From Lepisosteus oculatus (lineage: Eukaryota; Chordata; Actinopteri; Semionotiformes; Lepisosteidae), in contig NC_090697.1 in the NCBI RefSeq assembly GCF_040954835.1, positions 5,406,501 to 5,470,500 on the forward strand: 64,000 bases of DNA, written 5' to 3'. Position 1 is the first letter of the stretch. Each line of letters begins with the position of its first letter. Shown here piece by piece: positions 1 through 12,754 of this stretch. The notes under the pieces were generated by a model, which worked only from the letters and a program-made list of their open reading frames with translations, had not been told where the DNA came from and did not search any database. A program made the position numbers and the translations under genes.

Positions 1-2580
1 CAAAAACCACCCCTAGCCGCTAGAGCGGTTAAGGAGCCCTTAAAAAGGCGGAGGGATCTCAGGCATGGCCTTTCTGAGAAAACGCATTCAAGCTTCAGTG
101 TGTCACAAAAGCCCCAGTCATAACTGATTATCACGGCCTGCAGACACGGTGCTGGAAGAAACCAGGCCGTCTCCAAGCACTAATGACCTTTACGCTGTAA
201 ATACTGAGGCATTTCCTTGTAAACAGGAAGTAGCCTGTAGCTTAAGACATCCATACCCGCAATCTACCTGCAGTTCCAAGCACACTCTACTGCACTTTCA
301 CACTCACCGCCCAGAGAAAGACTGCATGCGCTGCAGGTTTCGTTAGATCATCGAAAACTTCTCATTTAGGAATTGAGAGGTGAAATGTTAGTCATGCAGG
401 AGATTGGGCAACAAGTGTAGAGCAAACCCAAGAACGGTAACACGTTTAGGAGGAAACAAACATAAGATTTTAAAATTGATAGGGCCTTTCTAATTAACGA
501 AGCATCAGATCTCTTAATCCCCGCTCTGATGTTCACGGCACTCAGAGGAATTCAGTCAGAAGGTATTTAAGCCCTCCCTGGGTGCAAGCGCAGACCCTTA
601 TTCATCCCTCTCAGCAGCTGACTGCCTGACCCTTTCTTCAGGTCAATGGGTCATACAGGTTTCTCAACGTCCAAACAGCAGAGGAATAAACAGATTCCCA
701 GCTTCCTCAAGCCAGGAGTGAAAAACTGCAAGGCCATCGCCGTGCACTAGCTATAAAACGACAAGTCGCTGCAGTGCTGACCAGTTTCAGCTCCTCTCGC
801 GGGGACACCGCTTCAGCTGGTCCTCGCCCCAGTTTAAACTCTCCCCACTCCGTCGCCATGCTCCCAGGGTGCTGCGGTGTAGAACTCTGCTGCGTTAACA
901 TGAGCTACGCCCGGGGGGGGAGACCCTGAACGGAACACAATGAGAGGGCCGAAGTGCTTAAGTGGGCCTCCCAGAATAAAATGTTTCTGTGCAGATAAGG
1001 AATTCAAGCCAGATCTAGCTGAACCAATTAGGAGCCTGGGCTGACGCTGACAAAAGAAGCAGGAAGCAGGGTGTCAAGTGACAAAGAAAGCAAGTGGAGC
1101 TGGGAGCTTGTGCAGGTCAAAGGAGGATACAGCTGGTTCACGAAGCACATGGTCTTGATTTAATGGTTGCCAGTGGAGAAGTTTTTTTTGAAAAATACAC
1201 AAAAAAAAACATTTTATTAAGGAACTAAAAAAGGGACTATTTTAAAGACTTAAATTTGTCTCTGCCCCATATTGGAAATAAATCAGTTCCACTCAGTTAG
1301 ATGTTTCAATATTTACAGAAAGCTGGTGCTTTTTTGTTACACAACTTTAAGCTAACATTTTTAGGTGAACATTTTCATAAACATTTTAATACAACGGCTT
1401 TGGCCTCAACCAGGGTGTTAAGCAAGTTTTATTAGACGTTTTCGCATATTGCATGAAGTAAGTAATTTTAAAGGAGATGTTGCATTAGAATCAGTTTAAA
1501 AGCAAAACACTAACGTGGAAGAAGCAGCTCTTCAATTTCCTCCCACCACCGGAAACATTACTGGATTTGCTGAAAACAATACACCATTTCATCACATCAC
1601 CCCTCTAGACAGAGGGCATGTGGCAGAACCCAGTCTACTGCACAGGTGAACTCTGAACTTGGCATGGTTTCCCAACTCCTTCCCCAGTGCAACAAGCATT
1701 TCCTGAAAAAGTACCCTCCAATGAAGAACTTTGCTCCAGAAAGCCAGGTGTTTTGTCTCTTCCCTGGTCGTGCTCTTGATGCACTGATTCTTGCTGTTGT
1801 GAAAGGGCTGCTGTGGAACATCACGGTGCCCTTAATCCAGCACCGAGCTGTGCAGATTCCCTGCGGTCCATCCCATCGCACGCGGGCTGAAGCAGTGCAC
1901 CACGAGGCTCACACAGGCGGCAGGAGCAGCCTTGCTATTAAATGACATGACTGCTAACACGTTTATAACCAGACAGCCTACTGCCTCTCACAGTCGGCGC
2001 AGGAGCCCCTGGGCTATGGGAAAGCAACACTTTATTTTTCCCCACTAGGAGTTACAAAGCACCAACACACTTTTCATCAGGACTAGATGAGCACAAACAC
2101 AGCTTGGGACAATAAAGCAAATGGCGTACAAATTAAACTGGGGGGTACAGCACCCTGATATCGGTTTCAGGAAGTTGGATTCTTTGATATATGTACACTG
2201 AAAATCGAAAGAGACTGATCACATATCACAGCAACAAATTCACAAACATTTTATTGGGGGAAACTATACTTTTTGCCAGGCATGATGCAGGGACGTTTAT
2301 TAAGCTGATTAACACTCGTCATCGATAGGGGGTTACTGCGACAGTGGTGGGCTTGCAGCATGGGTGGCCACTGCTGGAAGCAAAAAAAAAAAAGCTGTAC
2401 CTCTGCAGCAGCAAAAGCTTTGCAGATGCCTTCCATGTGGGATTCTGTCCCATTCCTCTCGTAGAGCCAGGAAGAAGCATGTAACTGTTCACTGGCCTCT
2501 GAGCCCTGGAGGACACCTGTTCTCTCAGGTCATCTCACAGATGCTCTCCAGGACTCAGGTCTGGCAAGTAGGGCATCCAT
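1..2580. other. rev3l intron 1 sequence, no gene recognised
   Basis: No exon with family similarity was found. Between 1190 and 2300 there are several TTTATT motifs (AATAAA on the minus strand), and short open frames on both strands near 1600-1945 resemble no family I know. Confidence 0.4.
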
Positions 2581-4397
2581 AGCATCTTCATGATGTGCAC
2601 GAGCAGCATGGGGAGCTGGGCTGTCTCATCTCTTATAGCATCTTCATGATGTGCACGGGCAGCATGGGGAGCTGGGCTGTCTTATCTCTTATAGCATCTT
2701 CATGAGGTGCACGAGCAGCATGAGGAGCTGGGCTCTTATCTCATCTCTTATAGCATCTTCATGAGGTGCACGAGCAGCATGAGGAGCTGGGCTGTCTCAT
2801 CTCTTATAGCATCTTCATGATGTGCACGAGCAGCTGAGCTGTCTTATCTCATCTCTTATAGCATCTTCATCAAGTGCACGAGCAGCAGGAGGAGGTGGGC
2901 TGTCTTATCTCATCTCTTATAGCATCTACATGATGTGCACGAGCAGCACGAGGAGCTGGGCTGTCTTATCTCATCTTCACGAGGTGCACGAGCAGCACGA
3001 GGAGCTGGGCTGTCTTATCTCATCTTCACGAGGTGCACGAGCAGCACGAGGAGCTGGGCTGTCTTATCTCAGCTCTTATAGCATCTTCATGAGGTGCACG
3101 AGCAACATGAGGAGCTGGGCTCTCTTATCTCATCTCTTATAGCATCTTCATGAGGTGCACTAGCAGCTGAGCTGTCTTATCTCATCTCTTATAGCATCTT
3201 CATCAAGTGCACGAGCAGCAGGAGGAGGTGGGCTGTCTTATCTCTTATAGCATCTACATGATGTGCACGAGCAGCACGAGGAGCTGGGCTGTCTTATCTC
3301 ATCTTCACGAGGTGCACAAGCAGTACGAGGAGCTGGGCTGTCTTATCTCATCTTCACGAGGTGCACGAGCAGCACGAGGAGCTGGGCTGTCTTATCTCAT
3401 CTCGTATAGCATCTTCACGAGGTGCACAAGCAGCACGAGGAGCTGGGCTGTCTTATCTCATCTTCACGAGGTGAACGAGCAGCACGAGGAGCTGGGCTGT
3501 CTTATCTCATCTTCACGAGGTGAACGAGCAGCACGAGGAGCTGGGCTGTCTTATCTCATCTCGTATAGCATCTTCACGAGGTGCACGAGCAGCATGAGGA
3601 GCTGGGCTGTCTTATCTCATCTCGTATAGCATCTTCACGAGGTGCACGAGCAGCATGAGGAGCTGGGCTGTCTCATCTCTTATAGCATCTACATGAGGTG
3701 CACGAGCAGCATGAGGAGCTGGGCTGTCTCATCTCTTATAGCATCTTCATGAGGTGCACGAGCAACATGAGGAGCTGGGCTGTCTCATCTCTTATAGCAT
3801 CTTCATGAGGTGCACGAGCAGCTGAGCTGTCTTATCTCATCTCTTATAGCATCTTCATGAGGTGCACGAGCAGCATGAGGAGCTGGGCTATCTTATCTCA
3901 TCTCTTATAACATCTACATGAGGTGCACGAGCAGCACGAGGAGCTGGGCTGTCTCATCTCTTATAGCATCTTCATGAGGTGCACGAGCAGCAGGAGGAGG
4001 TGGGCTGTCTCATCTCATCTCTTATAGCATCTTCATGAGATGCACAAGCAGCATGAGGAGCTGGGCTGTCTTATCTCAGCTCTTATAGCATCTTCATGAT
4101 GTGCACGAGCAGCATGGGGAGCTGGGCTGTCTTATCTCAGCTCTTATAGCATCTTCATGAGGTGCACGAGCAGCATGAGGAACTGGGCTGTCTTATCTCA
4201 TCTCTTATAGCATCTTCATGAGATGCACAAGCAGCATGAGGAGCTGGGCTGTCTCATCTCTTATAGCATCTTCATGAGGCGCACGAGCAGCACAAGGAGC
4301 TGGGCTGTCTTATCTCATCTCTTATATCATCTACATGAGGTGCACGAGCAGCACAAGGAGGTGGGCTGTCTTATCTCATCTCTTATAGCATCTTCAC
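2581..4397. repeat. Minisatellite, 46-61-bp unit, roughly 33 copies
   Basis: Tandem units contain AGCATCTTCATGAGGTGCAC, then GAGCAGCATGAGGAGCTGGG, then CTGTCTTATCTCATCTCTTAT. Units differ mainly by presence or absence of the short CTTATCTCAT and CTCTTATAGC stretches, so the period varies. The open frames of 106 and 140 codons inside are products of the repeat. It lies in rev3l intron 1. Confidence 0.95.
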
Positions 4398-4589
4398 TAG
4401 GGTCACGTCCAGCCTCATACTGACTGCTAGCACAAAGGCATCAACTCTGGACAAGCAGGACACACTGACTGCTTTCCAGTTTCTTCCTTGACATTTTCCG
4501 GGCTTAGAATTCAGCAAACTGAAATGCATCATCCCTTGGGGCCAGTTACCTGTCTCACCGATGAGATAGTTACGTGCTAATTTGATAGA

Positions 4590-4805
4590 TAAGCAGTGCT
4601 GCCTGGGTTAAATTCCGGACCTGGGTGCGATCTGTGTGGAGTTTGCATTTTCTCCCCCATGTTCAGACGGGATTCCAAACATTATTCCACTGATTAGTCC
4701 AAAGACATACTGGTAGGTTAACTGGCTGACTGGCGTCCCATCCAGGGTGTCCCCTGTCTTGCGCCTCTTGCTTGCAGGGACAGACTCCGGCTCCCCTGAA
4801 CTGGA
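4590..4805 (+). repeat. SINE-type dispersed repeat (TGTGTGGAGTTTGCAT family)
   Basis: It carries the hallmark TCTGTGTGGAGTTTGCAT, a segment like TCCAAAGACATACTGGTAGG, and the end GGCGTCCCATCCAGGGTGT. The same order recurs many times in this window. Confidence 0.6.
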
Positions 4806-5059
4806 CATGGTGATGGTTGTCCGTTGTGTCCGACGATGACGGTTGTACTTTGTGCAGCTCATCTGTTCGGAAGATGAGCTGCATGGAGAAACCTGTGCAG
4901 GAGAGCTTTTTGAAGAGGGAAACTCGTTATACTGGGGCAGTCCCACTCGCTCGACCTCAGAAGCCTGGGTACAGTGGTACGGGTAGTTGTCACGACTGGA
5001 GACTTCCTTGGTTGAAGTGGATGGCCATGACGCCTTTCTGTGCCTTGTCATGCCCTTCG

Positions 5060-5290
5060 CTTTCCATGGAGCGTTACGACACTATAGCGTCCCCCATCAC
5101 TATACCGGGGCATTAGGACCCACACAGACCACAGGGTGAGCGCCCCCTGCTGGCCCCACTAATACCTCTTCCAGCAGCAACCTTAGCTCTCCCAGGAGTC
5201 TATCCTCCAGGTACTGACCAGGCCCACACTGCTGAGCTCCAGTGGGCTGCCTGGTGTGAGGTGCAGGGTGATATGGCTGCTGGCTGACCT
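5060..5290 (-). repeat. 5S-rRNA-derived SINE, head portion
   Basis: On the minus strand the part reads from CACCTCACACC through GGCCTGGTCAGTACCTGGAG, like the 5S rRNA internal region, and then into the CCAGCAGGGGGCGCTCACCC block of the family. Confidence 0.65.
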
Positions 5291-7171
5291 GGACAAGCAG
5301 TTAGCGAACGTGATGTGCGATGAAGAAACCAACGATAATCAAGAGTATAACAGTCAATCAGGAATGACTAAATAACCAAAATACCTTTGACCTCCTGGAC
5401 ATCAAATATATTTAATCAGTACCCAAAATTCACTTGATTCATCCAACAACAAACGCAGAAAACGAGTGATACATTTCTTTTTATCCACAGCACAAACATA
5501 CACAAGTGTTTTGCAGAGGACTTGACAAATAAAGCACAAGAAGCTTTGGTTTAAAGATCAAGCACGGAAATGGGTGTTGTGTTGCAAACATTTCACTTCC
5601 TGACACTTTGTTTCATAAAGTGCTATGCTCCTATACAACAAGAAAGCCCTTGTGTGCTGCCTGAATAACGGACTATTAATTAAACGGCACATGTTCAAGA
5701 TGCCATGAGTATCGGCAGCATAGCCTGCCACCTGCAACCCTCCAGACCTGCCATTGATCACCTCTTGCATGTCTGAAAGGCAACAGAATGACATGCAATG
5801 GCAAACACACCCTCCTGTTTAAACACTGGCACGTAGCTTATAAAACTACCAAAGGAAAAGCAAGAACTGTTTGCAAGCAAACCCAATATATATGGGCCTA
5901 TTTTACTTTTAAATACATGATATTAGCGTCCGATCATTTCTTTCTGAAGGAATAAAACGGATTGCCCGTCTGTACATTTCAGAAGGTCTCGGGACACAAA
6001 GGCCCTAACTAACGCCCAGCGTTGCCACAGCGCAGTACAAAACACTGGTCTCATTCAGACGCAGCACAATCAATGTGTGCTGACTGGCGTAAGAGAGTAC
6101 AGCATGAAAACAGTCCGAGGCAATGGAAGGAAAATGAGCACGTCCCCTGCATGTCTTGACAGATAATTTTCGGAGCCAAACGAAGGAAACGTTCTGCTCT
6201 GCGCTCCCTGGTGGTTCATTTTCTCGTGTACGGAATTACATGGGAGGTGGCAGACGCAATGAAAGTCAGGAATACAGATGACAGATGCAGAGCATTCAGA
6301 TCAGCTAGTCCCGTTACTGTACCTGCGCAGCACCTTTCATTCGTCTCCCTCCTCTGTCTCATCAGAGCTCTCCCACACCCCCACCTCACACAGGCCACAC
6401 ACACTGCAGCGCAGGATTTCAACACCACCCCTACCCTGACAACACACACCAAACAACCGACTGCGCTCGTGTTTTCTCCTTCTGAATGGAAACTGAAAAT
6501 GCAGAAATACCACACATCTTGAAATGAAGACGAAAAGCCCTACACCTGGAAAGATGACAAAAAATCCCATCTTTGATCTAAGAAGCAATGTACACACCAC
6601 CTTTGCAATCAGGCTCTGTGTTTTCACTTTACCTACCAAGATCTCAAGATCCCTACAACACATTCAAGTGGGTAAAATTACAGTGGACGAGTAATACATT
6701 AGGTGCAATTATATGTGAGACAGCTTTTCATTTGTTCTTGGATCAAGCAGATGATTCACAGGCTGACTCCCTTGGTGTCAAGCTGGCCTGTTCTTTGAAA
6801 AGAGAGCTTCACATAAAAGAGCAACTCCTTTCAAGGTATGGTTAAATGGGTTAGAGGGAATCTCCGACTAGTAAAGATTCTAAAACCAGCGCAGGCTGAG
6901 CTCCATGGCTCAGGCACTGTGGGATCAAACCCGGGTCATGGCAGTCGCCAAGTAAGAGTGCCACTACTGCCACTGAGGATCGGGCGGGATTAATCCCTTA
7001 AGCTCTCTGGGCTCCTGGAGACACACGGCAGCCCCTGTGGCCTCCTGGACAGCCAGGCCTGTGGTGCTGGCAGTGCGAGACGTGCCTCTGCTCCAATCAG
7101 TGCCTGTTTTCCGGCAGGCATGGGGGTCTGTGAAGAGTCAGGTCAGGAGGGGTATACCCACACCTCCTCAT

Positions 7172-7452
7172 TCCCAGAGCGGTGGCTCTGTGGCTCAGGA
7201 TCTGCGCCTGTGGCTGGAAGGCTGCCGGTTCAAATCCCACAGCAGGCAGAGGAATCCTACTCCTTTGGGCCCCTGAGCAAGGCCCTGAACCCCAGCTGCT
7301 CCAGGGGCGCCGTATAAATGGCTGACCCTGCACTCTGACCCCCAGCTTCTCTCCCTGTCTGTGTGTCTCACGGAGAGCAAGCTGGGGTATGCGAAAAAGA
7401 CAAATTCCTAATGCAAGAAAATGTATATGGCCAATAAAGTGATCTTATCTTA
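7172..7452 (+). repeat. tRNA-derived SINE (V-SINE-like)
   Basis: The head has box A-like CTGTGGCTCAGGATCTG and box B-like GGTTCAAATCC. The body has GCCCCTGAGCAAGGCCCTGA and CTGCTCCAGGGGCGCCGTA. The tail is AATAAAGTGATCTTATCTTA. It is nearly the same as 48104-48407. Confidence 0.75.
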
Positions 7453-9444
7453 TTCTCCCCTGTGTGCGGCTGCAGGATCTCTCCTGTGAACCTCTAGTGA
7501 AAACGAGGACTGGGCAGTTATATAACAAAGCAGAAGGAACCAGGCTGACAGAGACTGTGTGGATCGCAGAGCTGCTGCTGCCTAGACGAGTTACTGACCT
7601 GAGGCCAATAACAGCAAGTCTACACCAGCCGCATGCGAGATATCCACAAAGTTCAAAGCACCTGGAAATATCCTGCTTGAATGCCATTTTCCTGGAAGAA
7701 ACAGATTAATGACTACAGCAGCTTTCGGGGCCAACTGAAAGGGCTGACCTCAGGTGATGCCATTACAGAGATCCCATTTCGTGTTACTGACTGCAGCTTG
7801 GACAGCAGTGTCGCCACTTTCTGGGTTTACCTTGTCAGCTCTCCAAGGAAAAACAGGTTGTTGCCGTTAGTGGTGGTGGTGGACCAGAATTTCCAAACCT
7901 GTGCCCTCGTATGGCAGTCAGGGTCTAATGCCCCGGGCTAAATTTTACTCTGGGCTTGAACTGGCCTCCCTTAACTTCCCCCTGAATTCAACTGGCCGGA
8001 GCGATTTCTGGCTTCTCCACCTGGCCTGCTGTGTGGTGGGGCTGTGGGTATTTAACGGACTCCCACGGTTCACCCGAGTGGGCTCTGCACTTCAGTGCTG
8101 GATGTAGTGGGTGAAGGGCTTCAGAATCCTTTGTGATAAAACCTGCTGCATATATGTGCAGAATTACTGTCAAACATTAATTGCAGGGCCCAAGCCTCAG
8201 AAGCTCAGAAAATGGCTTCAGTCTTTTAAAAGGGTTGTGTGTTTGAAAATCAACACAGGACTGCCTGGCACAAGCAGGGAAAGCAAGGGCTGAAGATTTC
8301 TGCACCAGTACACTATCCCGTGGAAGCCCAGCCTGGCAGACACGCTAGCAGTCAGCTTTTTGGCATAAAAAACATATATTTAAAGAGTACCTTTCAACTG
8401 CTTGACATGCAGATCGCACAGCAGATTTTCAAAAAACCTTGCCAAATCCATGACTACCAGTCACATTCTTGATTCTGAATGCCAGGAAAAAATTACCATG
8501 TCACCCAGATGTATTATAGCCTGCATGTACTACACACAAGCGCACGGCTGGAGAAGGATACACACCCTTGGAGATCCCTTAGTAATAACCAATTTCCACA
8601 GCAACAGAAAAATACTGGGGAACTTGAGAACTTACAGATGCCAAGTGCACTTGAGACGAGGTAAAATGTTTACGTTGCTACACAGAACCACCAAACAAAA
8701 CGAGGCAGGCAAACATTTGCCTGGGAGGAAAAAAAAAGAACCGAAAATGACAATTTCGTGCATCACCCCTGAACAGCTCTCCAGCGAAAACAGAGCGCTT
8801 TCGGTATGTGGCGTGGTTTGCGTTTTTTTTTTTACAAATACAGAAGAGAACGCAAACCAGACACAGGATCCGAGTCCGAGCCTGTGGTCAACACATCCAC
8901 AACGCAGGGACGGGATGTGCACTCAAGACAGAAAGCTTGAAAACTCAGGCTCGCTCACGGCCTTCGGGCACCAGCCGTTCGGTCCCACCTGGGACCAGGA
9001 CTTAAGAAAACTTAAGAGCGAAGTACTCTCCTCGGCACCGAGGTGGTAACTGAAGAATTGAAGAGAAACAAGACAATCTTGTGTGCCGGCCTTTTGATTT
9101 TTGATTTGGACAGCGGAATGCTTGTGAGTCTGTAGCGGAGTCAAACCGTACCTCTGGACGTGCGTGTGTGTGTGTGAGGGGGGTATGGGGGTAAAACGGT
9201 TTTTTCCCCGATTTCTCGTTAGCGGGTGTTTGAATCGGTCTCGCCCAACTGGCGCCTTTCCAACTCTGCAGCCTACAGGGGCGAACAGGCGAGCGGCTAC
9301 GGGGGTTAACCCAGAGTTACGGCTAGTTTGCCCGAGAGTGCCAGCCCGCAAAGGCCACGAACTCGGCTGCCCCCGGGGGCGTCGCACCTGGGGTGCCGGG
9401 TCTGTGCCGTGTCCCCTCACGAAAAACAAAACTGCGGCACTTAC

Positions 9445-9583
9445 CTGCGGGTGTCGCCCCGAAGATCCGGACCACGGGCACCCTCTTGACTTCGCTCTCT
9501 CTGAATTCAGAGCGACAAACGTCCAAGTCTTTCAGAGGACTGGCCATGTAGTAATCTGCCGTGACGATGCGGACTGCGAACAT
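9445..9583 (-). CDS. rev3l: rev3l first coding exon (DNA polymerase zeta catalytic subunit, N-terminus only)
   Basis: The exon encodes the first 46 residues and one base of the next codon. It starts MFAVRIVTADYYMASPL and ends VPVVRIFGATPAG, closely matching the start of vertebrate REV3L, the catalytic B-family subunit of translesion polymerase zeta in the nucleus. The ATG is at 9583-9581. The exon ends in GCAG followed by the strong donor GTAAGT (9444 downward), phase 1. The expected next exon (the conserved block containing FPYLYVPYDG) is not visible down to position 1, so the rest of this very large gene lies off the left edge. The surrounding 8.9-9.6 kb is GC- and CpG-rich, as expected at a 5' end. 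The neighbour on the right, traf3ip2, has the same orientation, as in human 6q21. The identification is firm; the 5' UTR extent is unknown. Confidence 0.93.
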
Positions 9584-10142
9584 GATTGCTAACGATTAGG
9601 AATTGCCGAGCACGACAATAGAGACGCCGGGGTTACATTCAGATAAAGAGAGAGAGAGAAAGGAAAAAAAAATAACGAGACGGGCTTCTTTGTTTCCAAT
9701 AAACAGCTTTTAGATGGGCTCTATTTGTCTCATTTGCAAAAAAAAACCAGCACGAACTATTTTCTAGACGTTCCGAGAGACCGGGCACACAACACGGTTT
9801 CTCCTCGTACTGACAGAAACATGATTTCTAAGAAGTACAAGGGTAATCCGAGCTGCAGCTGTTAAAACCATGATGGTGGTGCTGTCTGCCGCTATGCCGC
9901 TCTGAAATCAGTGTACGAGTTTTTCAGCATCAGAGCTGCACGCAGTCTCTTCCTAACCGAGACAATAAAAGTGTTTTCGCCGAGCCCTGCCTAGCACATA
10001 AGCAGCCAGGCTTCGGCCATCACAGGATAAAAATCACTTTTCTTTTTACTCTCGATGTCTCCCCCTTCCTCAGTTGCCGCTAATCCATTATCTAACATTT
10101 TTCTATTTGCTTCACCTTGGGGATCATTTCCTAAAAATCTCT

Positions 10143-10184
10143 ACAACAACAACAACAACAACAACAACAACAGTAGCAGCAGCA
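10143..10184 (+). repeat. (CAA)n/(CAG)n microsatellite
   Basis: About nine CAA units are followed by GTAGCAGCAGC and an A-run. It is upstream of the rev3l start codon. Confidence 0.9.
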
Positions 10185-10456
10185 AAAAAAAGCGTCAGAC
10201 TGAGCAAAGGAAGAAAAAAAACTCAAAATGTATCCAATGTGGCAGTCCGTTCAGTTTCTGGCTATGTGCTTCCAATGTGCCATTACAGACATTGTTCCCC
10301 CCTTCTCTGTAATATGATCACAGTACTCCTCTGTAACCCTAATCAACACCATTCCTCACTGACAGACCCTCCTCTCTCTCTCTCCGCCTTCTCTACTGGC
10401 TCCCGAAACACTGCAGCATTTTCCACAACACCATTGCAGGTCACAGGGCCTCTCCA

Positions 10457-10713
10457 CCGGAAGTCCCGCCCTTGACGTCAACTATTGGCGCTTATCCGGG
10501 CACCTACATTCCGAGGGACGGGAGTTCTAACCAATGAAAGGAAAGCAACCGTGTTTACTTTCCGCTTGTCTTGCTTTTCTGATCGCTGATTGGACGGAAT
10601 GCTTACTGTTGTGCGACATGATTGGTTGCGGGGCTCGTTATCATAGACACGGGCATATATTGCTAGAATGCACGCCAGCTTGCTTTTTGTGGTCAAGAGC
10701 TGCCGGCTTCCGG
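10457..10713. promoter_or_regulatory. Promoter-like block with CRE, ETS and four CCAAT motifs
   Basis: Within about 260 bp there is an ETS/GABPA-type site CCGGAAGT (10457-10464), a perfect CRE palindrome TGACGTCA (10473-10480), CCAAT boxes as ATTGG at 10484-10488, 10589-10593 and 10621-10625 and as CCAAT at 10531-10535, and an inverted ETS site CTTCCGG (10707-10713). I see no TATA box. This combination is typical of TATA-less housekeeping promoters, often bidirectional. It lies about 0.9 kb upstream of the rev3l ATG, so it may serve rev3l (with a long or spliced 5' UTR), a divergent plus-strand transcript, or both. In human a traf3ip2 antisense lncRNA starts near REV3L. The motifs are seen; the promoter function is inferred. 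Confidence 0.5.
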
Positions 10714-11164
10714 TTGTGGCAGAAGTGTGAGGTTCTGCCCTGCACTGTGCTCGTTTTGTGATATTCTTATATAATCATCGTTAAATTCTGTTGTGCGGTT
10801 TACTGGGTTTATCGGAACACACCAGAAAACTCAGCACAAGGAACAACGTCTCACCTGTTATTAATGAGAACACTTGTAAAAACTAATGTGTAAAAGTGTG
10901 GGTTTTAAAGGAGGTTTCTTTAGAATATTGTATACAAGTTTGATCACCACGATAGAAATATTGTTTCTGAGGGGGGATTTCTGAAAAAAATGCATTTTTA
11001 CCTGCAATGTTTTAAGAAAATATAAAACAATGACAGTTTAGTATTTAACCAGTGTACACCTTCATATTTCAGCAGTGTACTAAATATTACTGTCTTCATA
11101 TTCTATTGGGGATTTTGCTGCATGTATCAGTGTGACCTCTGGAAAAATTGTTTCAGCTCTCTGT

Positions 11165-11535
11165 AAAAAAGCGCCGTCCTTCGCATGAGATGTAAAACCG
11201 AGGTCCTGACTCTCTGTGGTCGTTAAAAATGCCAGGGTGTTTCTTGAAAAGAGTAAGGGTGTTACCCTGGCGTCCTGGCCAAATTTCCCACTGGCCTTTA
11301 CCAATCATGGCCTCCTAATAATCCCCATCTCTGAACTGGCTTCATCACTCTGTTCTCCTCCCCACTGAGAGCTGGTGTGTTGGGAGCGTTCTGGCGCACT
11401 ATGGCTGCTGTCGCATCATCCAGGTGGGGCTGCACATTGGTGGTGGTGGGGGGGAGTCTTCGTTGCCTGTAAAGAGCTTTGAGTGGAGTGTCCAGAAACC
11501 CACTATATCAGTTTATGCTATTTATAGTATTATTA
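11165..11535 (+). repeat. 5S-derived SINE, body and tail only
   Basis: It carries the family segments ATGAGATGTAAAACCGAGGT, CTGGTGTG, GGGCTGCACA and GCTTTGAGTGGAGTGTCCAG; the 5S-like head is absent. Confidence 0.7.
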
Positions 11536-12206
11536 CAGAAGATCAGAGAGAGAAAGCACTCCATAGGACATCTTTGTTCAATGTGATATTATGAATATAT
11601 GGCATAGAATAAGTTTGTGTGATTTTTCTTCTCATTAATTTGTTTTTGTTTGGGGTTTAGTTTTTTAATTGATTGGAATTTCTACTGAACATTTGTATTA
11701 CTCCTCCACTCCTCCTGAAATTGATCTCACAAGGCTGAAGGTGTGAGAAACCAGGGTGGTCTGCCAGACATCAGATCAGCCCGTCTCAGAAGCAGGGTGC
11801 CGTGCCAGTGTCTCTCCCTGCCACACTTCCCCTCAAGTCAGCTTTGGAAAGGTGTTTACAGATGGCATGTTTAGTTGGCAAAGCACACAGTGTAGAAATC
11901 ACATCAGAGAATTATAAGAACATGGAAAATATAAGAGCTTTCAAATGACAGAAGGCCATCTGACTGGTTTGGTGGCTCGTAGCTAATTGATCTGAGGACC
12001 TCATCCAAACATTTCATGTGATATAGAATGTGCTTCCACAAGGATGGTGGGTTACTTGTTGCAGACTCCCACAGGACAGTCCACTGTCCACATTCTTAAT
12101 CAGTTTTCTGATCCATGTTTCTCTGTTATTCCGCAACTGTGCAAAAAAAAATTCCTCATATTCTGGAATAAAAAAGAAAATGACAACTTGGAGGATGTTC
12201 AAGCAG

Positions 12207-12388
12207 GCAGCTGCGTCAGCAAGTGTCGGCTGCAAAGGAACAGGTAAAGGTTTAATCCCTGCTGGAAAGAGAAGAAAAACACAGTTTCGGCTGAGGAGCC
12301 TGACACCTTGAAACCTGAAGAAGGCTCCAAGGCCGAAATGCTGTGTTCCTTTTCTTTTCAGCAGGGAATAAACCTGTACTTGTTCCAG
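12207..12388. repeat. Palindromic repeat with hammerhead-like core, copy 1
   Basis: The left arm (from GCAGCTGCGTCAGC, then GGAACAGGTAAAGG) and right arm (through CAGGGAATAAACC, then TTGTTCC) are inverted copies. The right arm holds CTGAAGA (12315-12321) and GAAA (12335-12338) around a short potential stem. Confidence 0.7.
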
Positions 12389-12754
12389 CTCAGAGGATGC
12401 AAAGCACTCTCCGTTTGATAATGGCATGAAGAATGAAGGCCCAAGAATGTTACCGCTGGAGATGTAGTCTTGCTACAGCCTTACACTGCAGCCCTTTAGG
12501 ATCACAAATATAGTTATATTCCCAAAGTAGACTAACAGAATAGAAGAATTTCTTTCTTGCATTTCAGTGGAATTTTCTGACAGTAGGCCATGAGACAGTG
12601 ACAGTGTCAGAAAGCACAGGTCTTTTTTTTGTTGAGAATCTCGAAAACCCTGTAAAAACCCTTTCACAGCACTCCTGTCTAATTAGCTTTCCACCTAATT
12701 AAGGGGTTTTCCTGGCTAACCACAAATATCCCTGTTCACTCCACCAGTAGAAGA

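Noticed and set aside
1646-1945. Plus-strand frame of 99 codons and its minus-strand partner (94 codons) as a gene
   Set aside because: No recognisable domain, no splice context, both strands open over the same stretch.
2822-3629. Open frames of 106 and 140 codons in the minisatellite at 2.6-4.4 kb
   Set aside because: Repeat translations without a conserved frame; unit length is not constant or divisible by three throughout.
2581-4397. CRISPR-like regular repeats
   Set aside because: Eukaryotic minisatellite: no unique spacers, whole units are repeated.
7172-7240. tRNA gene at SINE heads (also 48104 and 35575)
   Set aside because: Box A and B are present but no cloverleaf; the segments continue into SINE bodies.
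1-9444. Second rev3l exon in the left 9.4 kb
   Set aside because: No segment resembling the conserved FPYLYVPYDG block was found on the minus strand.
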